Positions 24,070 through 32,583 of a DNA stretch of 34,770 bases are shown here, piece by piece. Both the position numbers and the translations under genes were made by a program. A model generated the notes under the pieces. It saw only the letters and a program-made list of their open reading frames with translations, was not told the origin of the DNA and searched no databases. The DNA comes from an uncultured bacterium (GTDB lineage Bacteria > Vulcanimicrobiota > CADAWZ01), in the NCBI GenBank assembly GCA_949288455.1, contig CASEKF010000009.1:1-34770 (forward strand), given 5' to 3'. Each line of letters starts with the position of its first letter. Position 1 is the first letter of the stretch.

Positions 24070-25413
24070 ATGACGCCAATAATAGCAATAGCGGGAAGAC
24101 CTAACGTAGGTAAATCGCAATTATTTAATAAAATGATAGGGAAACAAGTGTCCATCGTACAAGACGAACCCGGAATAACAAGAGACAGAATTTATTATAA
24201 ATGCGAATGGAACGGAAAAAACTGCATACTTGTAGACACCGGAGGAATAGATGACGACGCAGACGATCCTATTAAAACCATGGCTCAAATTCAAGTCAAA
24301 AAAGCTCTTGAAGAAGCCGATTTAATCCTGTTTGTCGTAGACGCTCAAGCCGGACTTACTCCTTACGATCAAGAAATAGCTAATATTTTAAGAAAGTATC
24401 AAAAACCAATTTTATTAGCCGCTAATAAATCGGACAATCAAAAAATAGAAAACGCGTCGTATGAGTTTTCTACGCTGGGATTTGGAAATCCATTCTGTAT
24501 TTCAGCTCTTCATGGAAGAAACGTAGCCGACTTAATGGATGTAATGTACGAAAAACTAAAAATAGAAAAAACAAACGAAAAAACTGAAGCCTTTCCAAAA
24601 ATATCTCTAGTAGGCAGAAGAAACGTCGGAAAATCCTCCATACTAAACGCTCTTTGCGAAGAAGAAAGAAGTATCGTTCATAATACGGCGGGCACTACCA
24701 GAGACAACGTAGAAAGCGTAGTAAAAATTGGAGACCGCAATTTTCTAGTAACCGATACTTCAGGCTTAAGAAGAAAAGGCAAAATAAACGAAAAAGTAGA
24801 GTATTACAGCGCTATCAGAACTTTGCAAGCTATAGAAGATTCAGAATGCGTAATTCTGGCTCTAAACGCTGCGGAGGGAATTTTAAATCAAGATTTAAAA
24901 GTGGCCGAACAAATACAAAAAGCCGGAAAAGCCTCTTTAATAATTGTTAACAAATGGGATTTAATAGAAGAAGAACTGAAAAAAAAACAGCTTATTCTTG
25001 AAAGAAAGAAAAAATGGATAGAAGAAATAAAAAGTATAATATACTTTCTAAATTATTCTCCCATTTTATTTACTTCGGCTAAAAATAAATCAGGATTTGG
25101 AAGCCTTTATAAAACGGTAAACGAAATATTGACCGAGTATCATAAAAGAATTGACACCTCTATAGTTAATAAAGTAATGAGGGAGGCCCAACGGCTTCGT
25201 CCGGCTCCTTCTTACAAAGGCAGGCAGCTAAATATAACATACGCCTGCCAAACCGGAGAGGCTCCTCCTAAGTTCACGATAAAAGTTAATTCCACGAATC
25301 TGATTCATTTTTCATATGAAAGATATTTAGAAAATTATTTAAGAAAAACGTTTGAATTTAAAGGGTCTCCCATTATTTTAAATTTTAAAAACAATAGAAA
25401 AAACGAACAATAG
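24070..25413 (+). CDS. der: Ribosome biogenesis GTPase Der (EngA)
   Basis: Tandem-GTPase protein needed for 50S subunit assembly. 447 residues. The first G domain has GRPNVGKS (9-16), DTGG (56-59) and NKSD (119-122); the second has GRRNVGKSS (182-190), DTSG (229-232) and NKWD (about 302). The C-terminal KH-like domain is seen in RLRPAPSYKGRQLNITYACQ. The start is supported by GGAG seven bases upstream of the ATG. plsY follows after 15 bases. Confidence 0.96.
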   Translation: MTPIIAIAGRPNVGKSQLFNKMIGKQVSIVQDEPGITRDRIYYKCEWNGKNCILVDTGGIDDDADDPIKTMAQIQVKKALEEADLILFVVDAQAGLTPYDQEIANILRKYQKPILLAANKSDNQKIENASYEFSTLGFGNPFCISALHGRNVADLMDVMYEKLKIEKTNEKTEAFPKISLVGRRNVGKSSILNALCEEERSIVHNTAGTTRDNVESVVKIGDRNFLVTDTSGLRRKGKINEKVEYYSAIRTLQAIEDSECVILALNAAEGILNQDLKVAEQIQKAGKASLIIVNKWDLIEEELKKKQLILERKKKWIEEIKSIIYFLNYSPILFTSAKNKSGFGSLYKTVNEILTEYHKRIDTSIVNKVMREAQRLRPAPSYKGRQLNITYACQTGEAPPKFTIKVNSTNLIHFSYERYLENYLRKTFEFKGSPIILNFKNNRKNEQ

Positions 25414-25428
25414 ACTGGAGCCGACAAA

Positions 25429-26073
25429 ATGACAATAGCAACAGCGATAGCAGCGATCGCGCTCTCTTACTTATTAGGCTCTATTCCATTTGGAGTAATC
25501 ATAGGAAAAACTTTTAAAGGAATAGACATAAGAACCACCGGAAGCGGCAACATAGGAACAAGCAACGCGTTTAGAGCTCTCGGTCCGGCTGGAGGAAGCC
25601 TGGTTTTTTTAGCCGACACGCTAAAAGGGACGCTCCCGGCCATAGCCGCAGGTTTTTTCTGGACTTCTTCTCCTGACATACAGACTCTCTTGCAAATTGC
25701 CGCCGGAATAGGAGCTATCTTAGGACATAATTTTTCAATTTTTCTAAAATTTAAAGGAGGTAAAGGCATAGCTACGTCTTTTGGAGTATTTTTAGCTCTC
25801 AATTGGCAGATAGCTTTAATCTGCTTAGCTATCTGGTTAATAATAGTCGGCGTTACCAAAATAAGCTCTCTCGCTTCAATAACGGCCGCGATAGCGCTGC
25901 CTACGCTAGCTTTTTGCATGAATGAAAACGTCGCTTTTAAAACCTTTGCGATTATAGCCGCTTTGCTTGGAATCTGGATGCACAGAGAAAATATTAAGCG
26001 GCTTTTAAACGGCTCGGAATTAAAAATGTCTACAAAAGAAACGAAAAACGTAACCGTAAAAGATAATAAATAA
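25429..26073 (+). CDS. plsY: Acyl-phosphate glycerol-3-phosphate acyltransferase
   Basis: Integral membrane enzyme that transfers an acyl group from acyl-phosphate to glycerol 3-phosphate, the first step of phospholipid synthesis. 214 residues with several hydrophobic segments and the three conserved loops: GSIPFGVIIGK (about 17-27), GSGNIGTSNAFRALG (about 38-52) and GHNFSIFLKFKGGKGIAT (about 103-120). TGGAG precedes the ATG. It is the last gene of the plus block. It converges with hslU across only 14 bases, with only A/T-rich sequence there and no clear GC terminator. Confidence 0.95.
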   Translation: MTIATAIAAIALSYLLGSIPFGVIIGKTFKGIDIRTTGSGNIGTSNAFRALGPAGGSLVFLADTLKGTLPAIAAGFFWTSSPDIQTLLQIAAGIGAILGHNFSIFLKFKGGKGIATSFGVFLALNWQIALICLAIWLIIVGVTKISSLASITAAIALPTLAFCMNENVAFKTFAIIAALLGIWMHRENIKRLLNGSELKMSTKETKNVTVKDNK

Positions 26074-26087
26074 AAATTTTTAAAAAC

Positions 26088-27488
26088 TTATAAAATATAT
26101 CTGCTCAAATCTTTATCTTCCACAATATCGGACAATTCGTTTCTAACAAAATCTCCGTCTATAATTATTGTCTCGCCTTTATGTTCAGGAGCCGTAAAAC
26201 TCAAATTTTCAAGAACTTTCTCCATAATAGTATGAAGTCTTCTGGCTCCTATATTTTCAGTTTGATTATTTACGTCTTCTGACATAGAAGCTATCTCTCT
26301 TATGCCGTCTTCCGTAAATTTTAACTCTACTCCCTCGGTAGCCATCAGCTCGGAATACTGCTTCACAAGAGCGTTCCTAGGCTCGGTCAGAATCTTGATA
26401 AAATCGTCGGAGCCCAGATTTTCCAGCTCAACTCTAATAGGAAATCTCCCCTGCAGTTCGGGAATAAGATCGGAGGGCTTACTTACATGAAACGCGCCCG
26501 CCGCTATAAAAAGGACATGATCGGTCTTAATCGGTCCATACTTCGTATTGACGGTAGCTCCTTCCACAATCGGCAAAATATCCCTCTGAACGCCTTCCCT
26601 TGATACGTCCGGACCATGTCCGGATTCTTTTCCGGCTATTTTATCAAGTTCGTCAAGAAAAATAATACCATGCTGCTCGGCTGTTTCAATAGCTTGTTTT
26701 TTGACCTCGTCCATATCTATAAGCTTCAATGATTCTTCGTTCGCAAGAAGTTTTTTCGCGTCTTTAATAGTCAATTTTCTTTTCTTCTTTTTCTTCGGGA
26801 TAAGACCTCCGAGCATATCCTGAAAATTAACTCCCATTTCGTCTAAACCTGCTCCGGAAAAGACCTCTATCATAGAAGAAGAATTATCCTCCACCTCAAT
26901 TTCGACCATCTGTTCGTCAATCTCGCCGTTCAAAATCAGCGTCAGCAAAGATTCGGAAGAAACGTCTTCGTCTTCCTTTGGAGCCTCGGACTGTACGGAA
27001 GCTCCGGCAGCTCCTACGGTAGCCTGCATAATATCCAAAAGAGGAGAAAGAGGAGAATTCGTCTTAGGGGCATTAGGACGCTTCAGTATCCGTACGATAC
27101 GCTCGCAAGCCAGCTTCTTAGCTTTTTCCTCGACTTCTTTAAGCTTCTTCTTTTCTTCCATTCTTACGGCGGTTTCAGCAAGTTCTCTCACCATGGATTC
27201 TACGTCTCTGCCGACATAACCGACTTCCGTATACTTAGTAGCTTCCACTTTAATAAAAGGAGCTCCGGTAAGCTTTGCTAACCTTCTAGCAATCTCAGTT
27301 TTGCCAACTCCGGTAGGCCCGATCATTAAAATATTTTTAGGGATAATTTCATCTTTTATATATTCGGGCAAAAACTCTCTTCTATATCTATTTCTTAACG
27401 CAACGGCGACCGCTTTTTTAGCCTTAGTCTGACCAATAATAAATTTATCTAACTCTTCTACTATCTGCTTTGGCGTCAATGAATTCAT
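26088..27488 (-). CDS. hslU: ATP-dependent protease ATPase subunit HslU
   Basis: AAA+ unfoldase that feeds substrates to the HslV peptidase. 466 residues. Walker A is GPTGVGKT (57-64), the pore motif is in [11 protein letters not shown] (about 87-97), and Walker B is [12 protein letters not shown]. The I-domain (about 110-260) is highly charged. The C-terminus DLSRYIL matches the HslU tail that docks into HslV, so a working HslV is expected, yet hslV is not next to it as in most genomes. AAGGAG lies just before the ATG, at the end of the previous gene, and the two genes abut. Confidence 0.95.
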   Translation of the reverse strand: MNSLTPKQIVEELDKFIIGQTKAKKAVAVALRNRYRREFLPEYIKDEIIPKNILMIGPTGVGKTEIARRLAKLTGAPFIKVEATKYTEVGYVGRDVESMVRELAETAVRMEEKKKLKEVEEKAKKLACERIVRILKRPNAPKTNSPLSPLLDIMQATVGAAGASVQSEAPKEDEDVSSESLLTLILNGEIDEQMVEIEVEDNSSSMIEVFSGAGLDEMGVNFQDMLGGLIPKKKKKRKLTIKDAKKLLANEESLKLIDMDEVKKQAIETAEQHGIIFLDELDKIAGKESGHGPDVSREGVQRDILPIVEGATVNTKYGPIKTDHVLFIAAGAFHVSKPSDLIPELQGRFPIRVELENLGSDDFIKILTEPRNALVKQYSELMATEGVELKFTEDGIREIASMSEDVNNQTENIGARRLHTIMEKVLENLSFTAPEHKGETIIIDGDFVRNELSDIVEDKDLSRYIL

Positions 27489-28556
27489 TTATTTCTCCTT
27501 GCTTGTGTCAAAAATCATCTTTTTAATTTCTTTTTTACTCAAACGTACCGTTTTGCCGCTTGGAGTTTTAAAAACAATACCGTTAATATTTAAGGATAAA
27601 AGTCCCTTTTCAACCTTTTTATTTTTAAGAGTCACAATATCCAAACCGCTGCCCTTCTCATAAAAAACGACGCTTGAAATATCTTCTTTTTTTAATTCTT
27701 TACCTATTGATATCCCCTCAAAAATAAATCTATCGGTTTGCACTTCTCCCCACACAATTCTACCGTCGTATAATTCTATCAAGTCTATCTTTTCGGACCC
27801 TTTCCAACTCTTTGAAGGAACTAACATTTCGTCTGTAATCGGAGAATCTTTTAACGTTACGATAGGAACGGGAAATCCGGCTGAATATTCCATAATGTTT
27901 GTCTGAAATCTGAGTCCGTCAAGTTGATTGGGCCACAAAAGAGGCTTCAAAACGACCTTGCCTTTACCCGTAGTCTTTATAGCGGATACGGCTTCGTCCG
28001 AAGTAAGATCATATTTTAAAAGGGCAATAGTCCCCGATCCGCATTTAACTGCGCTAAATTTATCTTCATCCGTTTTAAGAATAAAAACGACCGCTCCGTT
28101 AACTCCCGATAAAACGGGATGACTTCCAAAAGACGAAGCCACTATAGCCTTTCCCTGATTCTTTCTGCGGCCGTACTCTCCTACGATATCCTTGCTCAAG
28201 AGTCCTTCAGGAGTAATATCTTTGCGTTCCATGCCAAAATAACTCGCTAATCTCGAATCGTAAAACCACAAGGAAGTTCCATATTCGCTAACCCAATTCA
28301 TGACAACCGAAGCCATATCTTGGGTAAATTTCTCCGGAGAGACCTGAATCACAAGAATTTTCGCATATTTCGGATCGTCTCTCAATTTATATATGTCATC
28401 CATATTAAAATCGGTAATAACCCTGACTCCGCATTCTTTTTCAGAATGAGCCTGCTTTTTTATGTAATCCGGCAAATCTCCTCCTTCGACGGCTCCCATA
28501 ATAAAAACTGCGAGAATAAATAAAGCGTATATTTTCGACAATTTTTTTAATTTCAT
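27489..28556 (-). CDS. Exported protein of unknown function with C-terminal tandem beta modules
   Basis: 355 residues; not recognised. An N-terminal signal peptide is visible (KIYALFILAVFIMGAVEGG, about 8-26). The first half (about 65-110) has KILVIQVSPEKFTQDMASVV and WFYDSRLASYFG, recalling glutamine-amidotransferase-like DUF4350/DUF4159 domains. The C-terminus holds two similar modules, about 257-299 (DLIELYDGRIVWGEV, then KKEDISSVVF) and 305-350 (DIVTLKNKKVEKGLL, then SKKEIKKMIF), each a strand-turn-strand unit ending in a charged turn and VVF/MIF. The ATG is used rather than an upstream TTG because AAGGGA fits it. It lies between miaB (19 bases) and hslU (0 bases). Confidence 0.65.
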   Translation of the reverse strand: MKLKKLSKIYALFILAVFIMGAVEGGDLPDYIKKQAHSEKECGVRVITDFNMDDIYKLRDDPKYAKILVIQVSPEKFTQDMASVVMNWVSEYGTSLWFYDSRLASYFGMERKDITPEGLLSKDIVGEYGRRKNQGKAIVASSFGSHPVLSGVNGAVVFILKTDEDKFSAVKCGSGTIALLKYDLTSDEAVSAIKTTGKGKVVLKPLLWPNQLDGLRFQTNIMEYSAGFPVPIVTLKDSPITDEMLVPSKSWKGSEKIDLIELYDGRIVWGEVQTDRFIFEGISIGKELKKEDISSVVFYEKGSGLDIVTLKNKKVEKGLLSLNINGIVFKTPSGKTVRLSKKEIKKMIFDTSKEK

Positions 28557-28575
28557 TTCATATTTTCCCTTCGTC

Positions 28576-29886
28576 TTATTCAAGTTCGCCCATAAATCCC
28601 CATGTAAAAGCTTTAACTAATTTTACGTTGATAATTTGACCTACAAGCTCTTTTCTTCCTCTAAAATTAACCACGGATTTCCTTGAAGTTTTTCCCGTAA
28701 GAAATTCGGGATCCTTTTTAGAAACTGTTTCTACCAAAACTTCCGCGCTGACTCCTTCATATCGTTTATGTTTTTCAAGCGTAACGGAATTCTGAGTTTC
28801 AATAAGCGAACGCAATCTTATAAGTCTCTCTTCAGGAGGAACGGAAGGAGTAATTTTTACTGCCGGAGTGCCTTCGCGTTCCGAATAAGCGAACATAAAC
28901 GCGCCGTCAAAATTCATTTCGCGAACAAAATCCATGGTATTTTCAAATTGGGATTCGGTTTCTCCCGGAAAACCGACTATTATATCGGTAGTAATGGCGA
29001 TATCGGCAATCTCTTTTCTCAATTTAGCGACTACAGCGGCGTAATCTTCCACCGAATATCTTCTGTTCATTCTTCTCAAAATGACATTATCCCCGGACTG
29101 CAAAGGCAAATGAACATGTTTGGCTACTTTATCAAGAGAAGCCATAGTCTCTATAAATTCATTGGAGAAGTTAGAAGGATGAGGGGACATAAATCTAATT
29201 CTTCTTATTCCGGGTATATCGTTTATCTTTTGCAAAAGAGTTCCAAAATTTCCGTACGATTCGCAGTCTTTGCCATAGGCGTTTACATTTTGGCCCAGCA
29301 AAGTAATTTCAAGCCCTCCAGAAGCGGCGAAATCCTCGGCTTCTTTAATTATGCTTTCAGGTTTTCTGCTTATCATGCTTCCTCGTACGTAAGGAACTAT
29401 ACAATAAGTACACCTGCAATCGCATCCCTCGGCAATGGGAATCCATCCGGAGAAGACACGATCTCTAACCGGAGATATTATATCGAAATTCATTTCCGAT
29501 AAATCGCAAACGGCTCTTCGTTTCCCCGTCCTTTGATAAAAATCTATCAACTCGGGGAGCCTGCCTATATTTCTCGGACCGACGACAAGATTAACGTTTT
29601 TAAATCTTGAAAGCAGTTTTTTGCCATCTTTTTGAGCTAGACAGCCTGCAACTATAGTAATCAAATCAGGGTTAGATTCGTTTAATGTCCTATACTGTCC
29701 AAGCCTTCCATATGCCTTAACGTCCGCTTTATTCCTGATGCAACAAGTATTTATCACAAGCGTCGAAGATTCTTCCGGTTTGTCCGTTCTTTCATATCCC
29801 ATAGAAGTCAACAGAGACGCTATAAGTTGAGAATCATATTCGTTTTTCTGACATCCTAAAGTTACTATATGAAATTTTTTACACAT
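28576..29886 (-). CDS. miaB: tRNA-2-methylthio-N6-dimethylallyladenosine synthase MiaB
   Basis: Radical SAM methylthiotransferase that modifies A37 of tRNAs reading UNN codons. 436 residues. The N-terminal UPF0004 domain has cluster cysteines Cys12, Cys48/49 and Cys82 (TLGCQKNEYDS, NTCCI, AGCLAQ). The radical SAM motif is GCDCRCTYC (C155, C159, C162). The C-terminal TRAM domain runs from about 370, ending VKLVKAFTWGFMGELE. Family members differ in substrate; overall length and motif spacing fit MiaB better than MtaB or RimO. It begins four bases after ctpA. Confidence 0.9.
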   Translation of the reverse strand: MCKKFHIVTLGCQKNEYDSQLIASLLTSMGYERTDKPEESSTLVINTCCIRNKADVKAYGRLGQYRTLNESNPDLITIVAGCLAQKDGKKLLSRFKNVNLVVGPRNIGRLPELIDFYQRTGKRRAVCDLSEMNFDIISPVRDRVFSGWIPIAEGCDCRCTYCIVPYVRGSMISRKPESIIKEAEDFAASGGLEITLLGQNVNAYGKDCESYGNFGTLLQKINDIPGIRRIRFMSPHPSNFSNEFIETMASLDKVAKHVHLPLQSGDNVILRRMNRRYSVEDYAAVVAKLRKEIADIAITTDIIVGFPGETESQFENTMDFVREMNFDGAFMFAYSEREGTPAVKITPSVPPEERLIRLRSLIETQNSVTLEKHKRYEGVSAEVLVETVSKKDPEFLTGKTSRKSVVNFRGRKELVGQIINVKLVKAFTWGFMGELE

Positions 29887-29890
29887 TTTC

Positions 29891-31246
29891 TCACTTCTTT
29901 TTTAAATAATTTACCGCGGCTTCAAGCTGTATATCTCCGGGTCTCCCCGCTTTCGTAACGTCCATTTCCTTTTTAATATCCGGAGTTATTCCTATTTTAT
30001 TTATATTTCTGTTTTTAGGAGTAAAATAGTGAGCTACGGTTATTTTAAAAGCTCCGCCGTTTCTAAGAGGAATCAATTCCTGAACAGATCCTTTACCGTA
30101 AGTTTTTCCGCCCATAAGCTCTGCCAAGCCGTAATCCTGAAGAGCTCCAGCAGTTATTTCCGAAGCGCTCGCGGAATATTTATTAACCAAAACTACGCAA
30201 GGGACCGGTAAAGTTCCGCCTCCTTTTGAACGGGCGTATTCCTTCTGCCCGGATCTTCCGGCCACTGAAACTATAACGTTGCCGGCCGGGATCATTTGGC
30301 TGCATAAATCTACGGCCGCGTTTATAAGACCTCCGCCGTTATTTCTTAAATCAATTATCAAACCTTTAATATTTTTAGCTTCTAAAAGTTTTAAAGCTTT
30401 CTTAAATTCTTCTGCGGTCTCATCGCCAAAAGTCCTTATTTTGACATAACCGACAGTCTTATTTATTAATTTGCAGCTTACGGAATGCACCTTAATATTT
30501 TCTCTCACTATATTAAAATTAAGCAATTTAGAAACGTTTTTCCTTTTAATAAGCAAACTTACTTTAGTGCCGGGCTCGCCTCTCATTTTACCCATAGCGA
30601 CGTCTATAGGCATATTTTTAGTAGGCTCGCCGTTTATTTTCACAATTACGTCCTCAGGCAAAATACCAGCGTCATATGCGGGAGTACCTTCTATAGGCTC
30701 GAAGACGGTAAGCAAATTGCCGTTATCTTTATCCTGTTGAATAAAGACCCCTATGCCTCCGAACGTACCGGCCTGCATCTGTTCCATAAGGGATCTATAA
30801 TCTTTTGGAGTCAGCAAAAGGGTATACGGATCGTCCATAGCCAGCAAAAGGCCTTCTATAGCCGCAAACCATAGCAAAGATTCTGACAAGCTTGAAGAAA
30901 GAGCAAGAGATTTAATCTGAGAATCAAGAGAGTTAAAAGACTCTATACGAACGTTTGAATTTTTCTTAGCGGTCCGTAAAAGCCTATTGATTTCTTTTTG
31001 TACTCCCTTAGCCAGAACGGCGTCGTCCGTATTTTCTATAAATTTTTGCTTTATGAGTATGTAAGCCGACTTAAATAAATTAAAATCCGGATTAAATCCT
31101 AACTTAGACGAATTATTCAAAAATATCGAATAATCTATCTCATCGCCTTCCGCGGAGTCTTTATCGCTATTTTGAGCAAAAGAAACGCCTAACGACAAAT
31201 AAAAAATAAATAAAATAAATAAGAATAATCTAATTTTTTTTGCCAT
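29891..31246 (-). CDS. ctpA: Carboxy-terminal processing peptidase, S41 family (CtpA)
   Basis: Exported serine protease. 451 residues with a signal peptide (IRLFLFILFIFYLSLGVSFA, about 5-24). A helical region (45-135) precedes a PDZ domain (about 162-235, GGIGVFIQQDKD ... GILPEDVIVKINGEP). The peptidase core has IIDLRNNGGGLINAAVDL (297-314), the Ser-bearing SASASE (358-363) and the Lys of KTYGKGSVQ (Lys385). Such proteases trim exported proteins or degrade cell-wall enzymes and their regulators. It lies 58 bases after the zinc-finger gene. Confidence 0.94.
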   Translation of the reverse strand: MAKKIRLFLFILFIFYLSLGVSFAQNSDKDSAEGDEIDYSIFLNNSSKLGFNPDFNLFKSAYILIKQKFIENTDDAVLAKGVQKEINRLLRTAKKNSNVRIESFNSLDSQIKSLALSSSLSESLLWFAAIEGLLLAMDDPYTLLLTPKDYRSLMEQMQAGTFGGIGVFIQQDKDNGNLLTVFEPIEGTPAYDAGILPEDVIVKINGEPTKNMPIDVAMGKMRGEPGTKVSLLIKRKNVSKLLNFNIVRENIKVHSVSCKLINKTVGYVKIRTFGDETAEEFKKALKLLEAKNIKGLIIDLRNNGGGLINAAVDLCSQMIPAGNVIVSVAGRSGQKEYARSKGGGTLPVPCVVLVNKYSASASEITAGALQDYGLAELMGGKTYGKGSVQELIPLRNGGAFKITVAHYFTPKNRNINKIGITPDIKKEMDVTKAGRPGDIQLEAAVNYLKKK

Positions 31247-31304
31247 AACCTACAAAGTTCCTTAAATAAAATTGATTTAAAATCAGTTTGCCTTAAAATT
31301 TTTC

Positions 31305-31478
31305 TCAGGCGTAAGCGTTAGTGTCAATTAAACCGCCTCCCATGCAGGCTAAGCATAAAGTAAAGCCGGTTCCCGAACATACGGCGCAATTTTTCCGCTC
31401 ATCTTTTTCCATGTTTTGACAAGCCTGACATTTTACCTGACCTTTGCCCCTGCATTCCGGACAGATTATCTGGATCAT
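31305..31478 (-). CDS. 57-residue DnaJ-type zinc-finger protein
   Basis: MIQIICPECRGKGQVKCQAC begins a 57-residue protein with four CxxC pairs at 6-9, 17-20, 31-34 and 42-45. The glycines around them (CPECRGKG, CAVCSGTG, CLACMGGG) match the DnaJ CxxCxGxG zinc finger, enough for two zinc sites and little else. AGGAGG precedes the ATG by about ten bases. The first 80 bases lie inside the 3' end of the preceding gene in another frame, which is why it is easily missed. It may be a small chaperone-like or thiol-related adaptor; no partner is proven. Confidence 0.75.
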   Translation of the reverse strand: MIQIICPECRGKGQVKCQACQNMEKDERKNCAVCSGTGFTLCLACMGGGLIDTNAYA

Positions 31479-32580
31479 CGAAATTGTTCCTCCTTATTAT
31501 TTCCGATAAAGCCATGATCCCTCCGTTTACAAGAGAATGGCCTCCAAACAAAACAGGATTATCTGACGCGCAAGCGCGATAAGTAAATTCTCTGATAAAA
31601 GGCTCTTCTATATTTTTCCATAGAAGCAAATCGGAAAAATATATTTCGTCAAATCTTCCCGATCCGGCAAACAATGAGAAAATAACTCTCGTGTCAAATA
31701 TACCGCAACTAAACACTTTTTCAAAATTATGCCAAAAAGCGTCAAAAACATACTTATCTCGTAAACTTCCCAGAACGGTATAAGAAGCGCAGCCTTTTGA
31801 TTTAAGTCCGCGTTCTTCCGAAACGAAACGCTTTCGACATTTAAAAAGCTTATCTACAAAAGCGGCCGCAAAAGGATTAATCCTGCCGTACAAAAAAAGC
31901 TCCCCGTCATTCTCGATCAATCTTTGTAAAATCCCGTCTACGTCAATCGAGCAAAATATACTTTTCTGAAAAAACTTCTTAAAATAACAATCCCAATCTA
32001 TATATTTGGCCATAATGGCAAAATCTGCGGGAGAATCGGCGTCAAATACGGTCCCTAAAGAAAAAGGCATAATGCAAGCCTCAAGTCCGCAATATTTAGA
32101 AAGGCAATGCGAAAAACCGTTGTCTTTAGACGGGAAAAAATCTAAATAATAAGCCGCGTCAGAGACGTTAAAGCAGACAAAATCCGAAGAATACAAATTA
32201 TTAGAAATAAAACGCCCTTTTTTCAGACGCTCATATATGAAAAGCAGTTCGTCGTAAGATAGAAAAAAGCAGCTTCCGCCGCTAAAAAACATAGCCTTAT
32301 CAAATTTATACTTTTTTGCTAATCTGGCAAGACACTTGCCTGCATGCTCATCGGAATACTCGGCAGACTCAGCTAAGATCTCTACGCAAGAAGCGGCGTC
32401 TCTAAGCAACGATTCGTCGGCGCAAACTATTGGAACGTTAAAAAAATCTAAAGTCGATAATTTGCAAAGAGTATCCAAAGTCATTGCATGACGCGCCGCT
32501 TTTATTGAACTCAATATAATATTTTCCTCAACGGAAGGCCAAGGCTCCATTATAACCGGAGTTATTTTATCATTGTCCAT
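31399..32580 (-). CDS. Unknown protein with a nucleotidyltransferase-like first half
   Basis: 393 residues; not confidently recognised. The region 30-195 follows a GT-A/nucleotidyltransferase pattern: a DTLCKL start, AMFFSGGSCFFLS (97-109), SNNLYSSDFVCFN (126-138), SKDNGF (151-156) and FDADSPADFAIMAKY (179-193), where related enzymes read D-x-DTPxDL. The second half (215-360) has YGRINPFAAAFVDKL, RFVSEERGLKSKG (251-263) and DTRVIFSLF (296-304). I recall no name for this combination. The last 30 residues, which overlap the zinc-finger gene, are low in hydrophobics and may be a neutral extension. It starts three bases after ansA without a clear ribosome site, so translation is probably coupled. 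Confidence 0.6.
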   Translation of the reverse strand: MDNDKITPVIMEPWPSVEENIILSSIKAARHAMTLDTLCKLSTLDFFNVPIVCADESLLRDAASCVEILAESAEYSDEHAGKCLARLAKKYKFDKAMFFSGGSCFFLSYDELLFIYERLKKGRFISNNLYSSDFVCFNVSDAAYYLDFFPSKDNGFSHCLSKYCGLEACIMPFSLGTVFDADSPADFAIMAKYIDWDCYFKKFFQKSIFCSIDVDGILQRLIENDGELFLYGRINPFAAAFVDKLFKCRKRFVSEERGLKSKGCASYTVLGSLRDKYVFDAFWHNFEKVFSCGIFDTRVIFSLFAGSGRFDEIYFSDLLLWKNIEEPFIREFTYRACASDNPVLFGGHSLVNGGIMALSEIIRRNNFDDPDNLSGMQGQRSGKMSGLSKHGKR

Positions 32581-32583
32581 ATT

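Noticed and set aside
28768-29502. 244-codon open frame on the plus strand opposite miaB
   Set aside because: It lies wholly antisense to a clear miaB gene; its product is low-complexity and matches no family. Long antisense frames are common opposite genes with this codon use.
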